Origin: Actinomycetales bacterium | GTDB taxonomy: Bacteria > Actinomycetota > Actinomycetes > Actinomycetales > Actinomycetaceae | Assembly (NCBI GenBank): GCA_022838965.1 | Contig: JALHDK010000011.1 | Location: 1-19,004 of the forward strand | DNA length: 19,004 nucleotides | Reading direction: 5' to 3' | In this document: positions 14,182-19,004 of the stretch, in pieces | How the letters are laid out: each line of letters opens with the position of its first letter | Position numbering within the stretch: the stretch's first letter is position 1 | The notes under the pieces: model-generated | The model's input: the letters and a program-made list of their open reading frames with translations, nothing else | What the model was told of the DNA's origin: nothing | The model's database searches: none | Made by a program: the position numbers and the translations under genes

Positions 14182-14973
14182 TCAGCGGGCGCGGACGTAC
14201 AGGGCCCGCTTGCCCGAGCCGGGCAGGGCGCGCTCCTTCAACTGGAACGCCTGCTCGGAACGCACGAGGTCGCTGAGCTTCTTGTAGCCGTACAAGCGGG
14301 AGTCGAAGTCGGGCTGCAGCTTGTTGAGATAGCTGCCGAACGCCGAGAGCGTGGCCCAGCCGGTCTCGTCGCTGGCATTCTCGAGCGCCTCGAGCATGAA
14401 CTCGAGGGGCACCGGTTGCACCTGGCCGGCCGGCGGGCCGGGGTCCGGCGTCGACGGCGGACGGGCTTCCACCGTGCCACCCGGGCCCTCCTCCGCGCCG
14501 GCGCCCGCGGGGCGCAGGAGTTCCGTGAATACGAACTTGTGGCACGCGTTCCGGAACGCCTCCGGCGTCTTGCGCTCCCCGAATCCCAGCACCGTGAGTC
14601 CCTCCTCCCGGATGCGCAGGGCCAGGCCGGTGAAGTCGCTGTCGCTGGAGACGAGACAGAACCCGTCGAACCTGCGGGTGTAGAGCAGGTCCATGGCGTC
14701 GATGATGAGCATGCTGTCGGTGGCGTTCTTGCCGGTGGTGTAGGCGAACTGCTGCACCGGCTTGATCGCGTAGCGGTTCAGCACCTTCTTCCACTGGGCG
14801 CTGTTCGGCGAGGTGAAATCCCCGTAGATGCGCCGGACCGTGGCCTCGCCGTAGGTGGCGACCTCGGTCAGCAGGCCGTCGATGTTCGCCGCCTGGGCGT
14901 TGTCGGCATCGATGAGGACGGCGTACTTGGGCAGTGCGTCGTCGCCGGCGAGAGGTTCCCGCTGCCCGTCCAT
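14182..14973 (-). CDS. NYN-domain ribonuclease with C-terminal OST-HTH/LOTUS-like domain
   Basis: In this 263-residue protein, residues 16-150 are a NYN (PIN-like) nuclease of the LabA/limkain-b1 type. Acidic metal-site residues are D22 and D24 in LIDADN, D86 in GKNATDSMLI, and D111 and D113 in VSSDSDF. A Pro/Gly-rich linker (about 155-185) leads to a C-terminal domain (about 188-258: LEFMLEALENASDETGWATL, LPGSGKRALYV) that resembles the OST-HTH/LOTUS RNA-binding fold. NYN proteins are thought to cut structured or tRNA-like RNA; the target here is unknown. AGGGGGTG lies 2 nt before ATG 14973. It starts 24 bases after the deaminase stop, so the two are very likely cotranscribed. Confidence 0.9.
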   Translation of the reverse strand: MDGQREPLAGDDALPKYAVLIDADNAQAANIDGLLTEVATYGEATVRRIYGDFTSPNSAQWKKVLNRYAIKPVQQFAYTTGKNATDSMLIIDAMDLLYTRRFDGFCLVSSDSDFTGLALRIREEGLTVLGFGERKTPEAFRNACHKFVFTELLRPAGAGAEEGPGGTVEARPPSTPDPGPPAGQVQPVPLEFMLEALENASDETGWATLSAFGSYLNKLQPDFDSRLYGYKKLSDLVRSEQAFQLKERALPGSGKRALYVRAR

Positions 14974-14997
14974 GTCACCCCCTGTGCCGGTCCGCTG

Positions 14998-16032
14998 TCA
15001 GTGTTGGTCCGCCCGCCATGCCGCGATGGCGGCATGCATCTGATGCTTCCGCTCCGGCGAGGCGAAGGCGCCGTCGACGGAGTTGCGGGCCAGGGTGGCG
15101 AGGGCGTCCGCGTCGAGAGAGAAGGCGTCACGGACGGCGGCGAAGTTGTCGTCGATGTAGCCGCCGAAGTAGGCGGGGTCATCCGAGTTCACGCACACGT
15201 TGAGACCCGCGGCCAGCATGCGGGGCAGCGGGTGCTCGGCCAGGGACGGGACCGCGTGCAGCCGCACATTGGACAGTGGGCAGACCGTGAGTGGCACCCG
15301 CTCACGGGCAAGACGCTCGACCAGGGCCGGGTCCTCGACCGACCGGATCCCGTGATCGATGCGCTCGGCGCCGAGGAGGTCGAGGCTGTCCCGCACGAAC
15401 GCAGCCGGCCCCTCCTCCCCGGCGTGCGCGATGCGGTGCAACCCGAGTGCCGCGGCGCGGGCGAACAGGTCCACGAACAACGCCGGCGGGTGCCCCACCT
15501 CGGCCGAGTCCAGGCCGATCCCGGTGATCTGGGCCCCGAGAGCGAGCAGTTCCGTCAGGACCGCATCCGCTTCCCCGGCGGGACGATCGCGGAGGAAGGC
15601 GGCGAACAGGTCGGTGGACATGCCGTGGTCCGTCTCGGCGCGTGCGAGGGCGGCAGCGATGCCCTCCACCACCGCGCCCAGCGGGACGCCCCGGATCACG
15701 TGGGCCTGGGGGTCGAACATGATCTCCGCGTGCAGGACGCCTGCCTCGGCGGCCCGACGCAGGTAGGCCCGGGTCAGTGCCTCGAAATCGGCGGCGGTGC
15801 GCAGCACGGCCATGTTCTCGTAGTAGAGGTTCAGGAAGGACTGCAGGTCGGTGAAGGCATACCGGCGCCGCAGCCCCGCCTCGTCCGGCGTCGGAAGGCT
15901 GATGCCGTGACGGTCCGCCAGTTCGAGCACCATGGGGACCTCGAGCGTCCCCTCGATGTGGAGATGGAGTTCAGCGCACGGGGGTGTGGACCCGGTGCGG
16001 TCGGTCGGGGTGGGCATCGGCATGAAGCCCAT
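14998..16032 (-). CDS. Adenine deaminase-type aminohydrolase (adenosine deaminase family)
   Basis: This 344-residue zinc hydrolase has AELHLHIEGTLE with metal ligands H23 and H25, LHAEIMFDPQAH, the catalytic IAHAGEEG block, ERIDHGI, and VNSDDPAYFGGYIDDNF. The SDDPAYFGGY motif and FTDLQSFLNLYYENM fit the adenine-deaminase branch (adenine to hypoxanthine plus ammonia) better than true adenosine deaminases; this is inference from family memory. It would serve purine salvage in the cytoplasm. The start is uncertain: in-frame ATGs occur at 16032, 16023 and 16017, and none has a good ribosome site. I use the most upstream. The gene leads an operon with the NYN RNase and is divergent from the 2H phosphoesterase. 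Confidence 0.9.
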   Translation of the reverse strand: MGFMPMPTPTDRTGSTPPCAELHLHIEGTLEVPMVLELADRHGISLPTPDEAGLRRRYAFTDLQSFLNLYYENMAVLRTAADFEALTRAYLRRAAEAGVLHAEIMFDPQAHVIRGVPLGAVVEGIAAALARAETDHGMSTDLFAAFLRDRPAGEADAVLTELLALGAQITGIGLDSAEVGHPPALFVDLFARAAALGLHRIAHAGEEGPAAFVRDSLDLLGAERIDHGIRSVEDPALVERLARERVPLTVCPLSNVRLHAVPSLAEHPLPRMLAAGLNVCVNSDDPAYFGGYIDDNFAAVRDAFSLDADALATLARNSVDGAFASPERKHQMHAAIAAWRADQH

Positions 16033-16121
16033 GATGCCGCGCCCGCCCAAAACCGGTGGCGGGAACCGCTGGTCGCGGTGGACGCTTGCACGGAGTGGCT
16101 CACACAGGGAAGGGGTTGGCC

Positions 16122-16646
16122 ATGGCCCTCGCCGTCTGCCTGCTCTTCGACCGGCAGGGCGACCGCACCATCCGCGAGCTGTGGGGTCGCCTCGAAGCGG
16201 CGGGCGTCCCCACGCTGCTCTCCCTCACCCACGGCAACCATCGCGCGCACCTGTCCTACGCCGTCGCGCTGCGCTGGGACGTGGCGCGGGTGGCGGAGGC
16301 CGTCGCGGCGCTGCCCGACGGCGGACCGTGCGACCTCACCATCCACGGAACGCTCCTCTTTCCGCGGGGCCGGGCTGCCCTCGCCGCCTCGGTGACGGCC
16401 GGGGTGGCAGCGCGCCAGGAGGCGGTGGCGCGGGCCGTCGCCGGCACCGGGGCCCTGCTCCACCATCATTACGAGCCGGGCCAGTGGGTGCCGCACATCT
16501 CGGCCGGCACGCGGGTCCGGCGGACGCAGCTGGCGACCGTCGCGCGACTCATCCACGACGTGCTGCCGCTGACCATCCGGGTGGGTTCCGCGGCGCTGAT
16601 CGACAGCGGCACAGGGATGATATGGCCCGTGGACCACATCCCGTGA
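16122..16646 (+). CDS. 2H phosphoesterase (2'-5' RNA ligase/LigT family)
   Basis: This 174-residue protein carries two H-x-S motifs: H43-L-S45 in HRAHLSYAVAL and H125-I-S127 in WVPHISAG. Their spacing of 82 residues matches the two-lobed 2H fold. Family members open 2',3'-cyclic phosphates or act on 2'-5' linkages of RNA ends; some handle cyclic nucleotides. Serine instead of threonine in the motif is accepted in the family. GGGAAGGGG ends 6 nt before ATG 16122, a strong site. The gene is divergent from the adenine deaminase-NYN RNase operon (89-base gap), which hints at a common theme of RNA end or nucleotide processing. Its stop lies 30 bases from the end of the convergent amylosucrase-like pseudogene. 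Confidence 0.87.
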   Translation: MALAVCLLFDRQGDRTIRELWGRLEAAGVPTLLSLTHGNHRAHLSYAVALRWDVARVAEAVAALPDGGPCDLTIHGTLLFPRGRAALAASVTAGVAARQEAVARAVAGTGALLHHHYEPGQWVPHISAGTRVRRTQLATVARLIHDVLPLTIRVGSAALIDSGTGMIWPVDHIP

Positions 16647-16676
16647 GCGGGTGGCCGCGGCCAGAACCGCCCGGGA

Positions 16677-18543
16677 TCAGGTCTTCTGCGTGAACCACAG
16701 CGCGCGGTAGGGATCGATCGACAGCGTCCAGGGCATGAGGGAGTACTCGTACCCGGTGAGACGTTCGTCGGCCACCACCCCGAGGTGGCCCCGCAGCAGG
16801 TCGCAGCTCAGCTCCACCGTGCTCTCGGAGAAGTTGTAGACCTGGACCATGGCACCCATGGGGTGATCCCGTTTCAGGATCAGCAGGCGGGAGTCGGGGC
16901 TGGGGACCACGCGGCTCTCCACCGCCGCGTGCAGGTGCGGTGTGCTGGCCCGCACGGCGATGAGGTGCTGGAAGTCGGCGTACAGCCGCGCCGCTGCGGC
17001 GTCCCGCCACTGCGCGGCGCCGACGGCGTCGTCGGCATCGGGGAGGTAGGCGACCTCACCGGACTCCCACGCCGCCGCCGCGCGCGCCGCGGTCTCCCAA
17101 TCCATGGGTGGCCGGTGGGGGGCGTCGCCGCCGGCCGCGGGGTCGTTCCGGATTCCGATCTCGTCACCCATGGACAGGAACGGGAGCCCGCCGAAGCCCA
17201 GCGCCACGGTGTGGAGGAGCAGGATCCGCCTGATGGCATCGTCCACCCCGAACGGGTCGCGCTCCTCCAGGGCCACCTCCAGGCCCGCGAGGCTCGCGCA
17301 GGTGCCAGCCACCCCGGGACTGCGCGGGTCCGACGGGAACTGCGGCACCACGCCGCGCGCGAAGGAACCGGGGAAGTCACCCGAGTAGAACGCCGCGAGG
17401 AACGAGCGGTGTGCGTGCCCGTCGATGGAGGCCCGGCGGGCGTGGTCATCGCTGATGGTCCACTGGAGGGGATCCCGGGAGCGAACGAAGGTGAGCCAGG
17501 TCGAGGCCCCCGGCTTCTGGGGCTCGGCCGCGAGGGCGATTTCCGACAGCCGGACGTCGCGACTTGCCAGACCGCTCCACACCTGCGCTGCGAGGCTCTC
17601 GTGCGGGACCATGTCGGACACCTGGCCGTGGAGGGCACGGGTGCCGAAGTACTGGACGGCGTTCGCGACATCCGTCACCGGCTCGGCCGTGCACCTCCGG
17701 CTGCCCCACGCAGGTGGTCCCCATCGCCTTCCACGCCCGGTCGAGACCACGGAGGCGGAACACCTCCACCCCGAGGTTGGCCAGCTCGAGCACGACGTCC
17801 AGGAACTCGCAGAAGACGTCAGGGTTCGCCCAGTTGAGATCCCAGAGCGCGGCGGAGCTGGTCCAGACCCATGCGCCAGTGGGCTCGTCCCAGGTGAAGT
17901 TGCCGTGGCCGTCCGCGCGGGCCGGCACCGCCGTCCGGTCCCAGGCATCCGGCTCCACCCGATCCGGGTAGAGGAAGAAGAACGACCGGAACGCCGGATC
18001 CGCATCGCGGGCGCGTCGCACCCAGCCATGGTCCTCGCTGACGGCGCTGACGGGCAGATCGATCGCGAGGCTGATCCCGCGAGCCCGCAGTTCCCCGGCC
18101 AAGCGCGCGAGGTCGGCGACCGAGCCGACCTCGGGCCGCACGTCCCACCCGGCAGCCAGCCCGGGCCGATCCCCCGCCGTGCCGAGGATGCTCCCGGCAT
18201 CGAGGACGGTGATGCCCATCCATGCCAGGTAGTCCAGATGGTCGATCACCCCGGCGATCGTCCCGGCGAACCGATCGACATCGACCGCATACCCGATCAT
18301 CTCGGGACGTTGCAGCCAGTCCGGGCTCAGGAGCCGCGCCTCGTCGAGCATCCTCAGGTCCCGCGGCCGACGCTGGAATCCGGACGCCACACGGCCGAGC
18401 ACACGCTCCACGACCGCGTCGGTCTCATGGATCGCCTGCAGGCTCTCGACCAGACCGGGACCGTAGCGCGCCCTGCGCAGCCGGAAGGTGTCCTCGGGTC
18501 GGCCAAGGTCCCGCAGCGTCACAGCGCTGAAGGGATCGGCCAT
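16677..18543 (-). pseudogene. Amylosucrase-like GH13 gene, frameshifted and with degenerate active site
   Basis: Codons 1-286 (18543 to 17686) read as the N-terminal and barrel part of an amylosucrase-type GH13 protein, for example MIGYAVDVDRFAGT, HGNFTWDE, WDLNWANPDVF and KAMGTTCVGQPEVHG. From about 17685 homology moves to another frame, beginning EPVTDVANAVQYFGTR and continuing through DMVPHESLAAQVWSGLASRD and GFGGLPFLSMGDEIG to the end at 16677. About 20 residues expected between QPEVH and the acid/base region are missing, so a deletion broke the frame. Active-site positions had changed too: the region I Asn-His pair is S166-A167, the nucleophile Asp is R265, and His of region IV is Arg (RSRDP). 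It may have been a non-catalytic paralogue before breaking. The start is marked by TAGGCT 7 nt before ATG. Confidence 0.82.
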
Positions 18544-18550
18544 GGCGCAC

Positions 18551-18556
18551 AGCCTA
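18551..18556 (-). promoter_or_regulatory. Leaderless -10 (TAGGCT) fused to the upstream stop codon
   Basis: On minus, TAGGCT is followed by GTGCGCC (7 nt) and ATG 18543. The TAG (18556-18554) is also the stop codon of the membrane-protein gene upstream, the same arrangement as at 13361-13366. Confidence 0.6.
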
Positions 18557-19004
18557 GGGGCAGTTGGGGTGCGAAATGGCTGCTCTCGGCCCGTGTTTGC
18601 ACTCCTGCACCACCCGCTGCGGTCGCGCGGACACCGAGCCGCGCGCCGCGATCCCCACAAGCACCCTCAGCAGCGCGACAGCGACGACGGCATGAAGGGC
18701 GGCGAGGACCATGCCCGCGCCCGCCTCGTAGCGGACCTCGGGCGACAGACCGGATGTGCTGATCACGAGGCCCACGGCCACCTCTCCGGCGAGCAGCGTC
18801 AGGGCCGCCGATCCCCGCCGGCGGAGGGCGTCGCCGCGCCGCCTGGCGAGGACCGCCGTCGCGACCACCAGCGCGCCTGCGATGGCCGCAAGCGCCAGAC
18901 GTGCCGCCTGCGCGGGCGCCTGGCCATCGCCGTCGAGGATCGCCAGGCTGGGCCATCCCAGGCAGCGCGTGAGTGAGGCCGGCCCTGCGACCACGATGCC
19001 GCTG
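18554..19004 (-). CDS. Multi-span membrane protein, C-terminal part (possibly COX15/CtaA-like)
   Basis: The reading frame is open to the window edge, so the start lies outside; a GTG at 18994 is possible but the hydrophobic SGIVVAGPASL before TRCLGWP suggests more upstream. Visible are three hydrophobic segments: around the AARLALAAIAGALVVATAVL stretch, ALTLLAGEVAVGLVIST, and AGMVLAALHAVVAVALLRVL. A basic tail ending SHPNCP follows. The order Cys-x-x-Trp-Pro, helix, arginine-rich loop, helix, loop, helix recalls one half of heme A synthase (COX15/CtaA), but the conserved heme-ligand histidines are mostly absent (one H in the last helix). I hold that comparison only loosely. Its TAG stop is part of the -10 box of the next gene. 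Confidence 0.6.
   Translation of the reverse strand, partial: SGIVVAGPASLTRCLGWPSLAILDGDGQAPAQAARLALAAIAGALVVATAVLARRRGDALRRRGSAALTLLAGEVAVGLVISTSGLSPEVRYEAGAGMVLAALHAVVAVALLRVLVGIAARGSVSARPQRVVQECKHGPRAAISHPNCP

Noticed and set aside
14089..16395. Long plus-strand open frame (768 codons) antisense to the NYN and deaminase genes
   Set aside because: Low-complexity composition, no ribosome site and no family match; the opposite strand carries clear enzyme motifs.
16647..16676. Bidirectional intrinsic terminator between the 2H phosphoesterase and amylosucrase-like genes
   Set aside because: The GCGG...GGCCGCGGCC...CCGC symmetry is imperfect, leaves too small a loop, and no T-tract follows on either strand.
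17676..17694. Programmed ribosomal frameshifting in the amylosucrase-like gene
   Set aside because: No slippery heptamer or following pseudoknot is evident, and residues are missing at the joint, so a deletion explains it better.

Overview
The window is high-GC, densely packed chromosomal DNA from an actinomycete. The strong G/C third-position bias, frequent GTG starts and many transcripts that seem to begin at the start codon all point to Actinomycetota; the gene set would fit the Micrococcales, but I cannot name a genus. I see no rRNA, tRNA, CRISPR array, insertion sequence or phage gene. Nearly every base is coding: no gap without a gene exceeds about 200 bases, and four of the five convergent gene pairs overlap at their 3' ends.

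Layout, left to right. The left edge holds the start of a secreted protein (minus). Next come a PolA-N-terminus-like 5'-3' exonuclease (minus), a divergent actinobacterial membrane protein (plus) and a pirin (minus). A 47-residue cysteine-rich miniprotein and an XPF/ERCC4-type nuclease follow on plus. Then comes a minus-strand run: cytidylate-kinase-like protein, glutaminase, a CueP remnant and a shortened OsmC-like gene. A plus-strand operon encodes an OFA-type MFS transporter, an XRE-cupin regulator and a short-chain dehydrogenase of the 3-alpha-HSD/carbonyl reductase type. After it lie a HAD hydrolase (minus), an aminoglycoside-phosphotransferase-fold kinase (plus) and a second SDR (plus). 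The next minus run holds an adenine-deaminase-type aminohydrolase, a NYN-OST-HTH RNase, a tandem META-domain protein and an ADC-lyase (PabC)-like aminotransferase. A 2H phosphoesterase (plus) is divergent from the deaminase. The right end holds a broken amylosucrase-like gene and the end of a multi-span membrane protein (both minus).

Three themes stand out. (1) Six transcription units share one start architecture: a TAGGCT or TACGCT hexamer exactly 6 or 7 nt before ATG/GTG, with no usable ribosome binding site, which is the signature of leaderless transcription. In two of them the TAG of the hexamer is also the stop codon of the upstream gene. (2) Three genes carry deletion-type damage: OsmC lost its central region with the first redox cysteine, CueP lost its N-terminus next to the glutaminase stop, and the amylosucrase-like gene has a frameshifting deletion plus substituted catalytic residues. 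This suggests ongoing gene decay. (3) Two small nucleic-acid-related groups could be unstudied functional units: the cysteine miniprotein with the XPF nuclease, and the NYN RNase with adenine deaminase and the divergent 2H phosphoesterase. The functional links in (3) are inference from position only.
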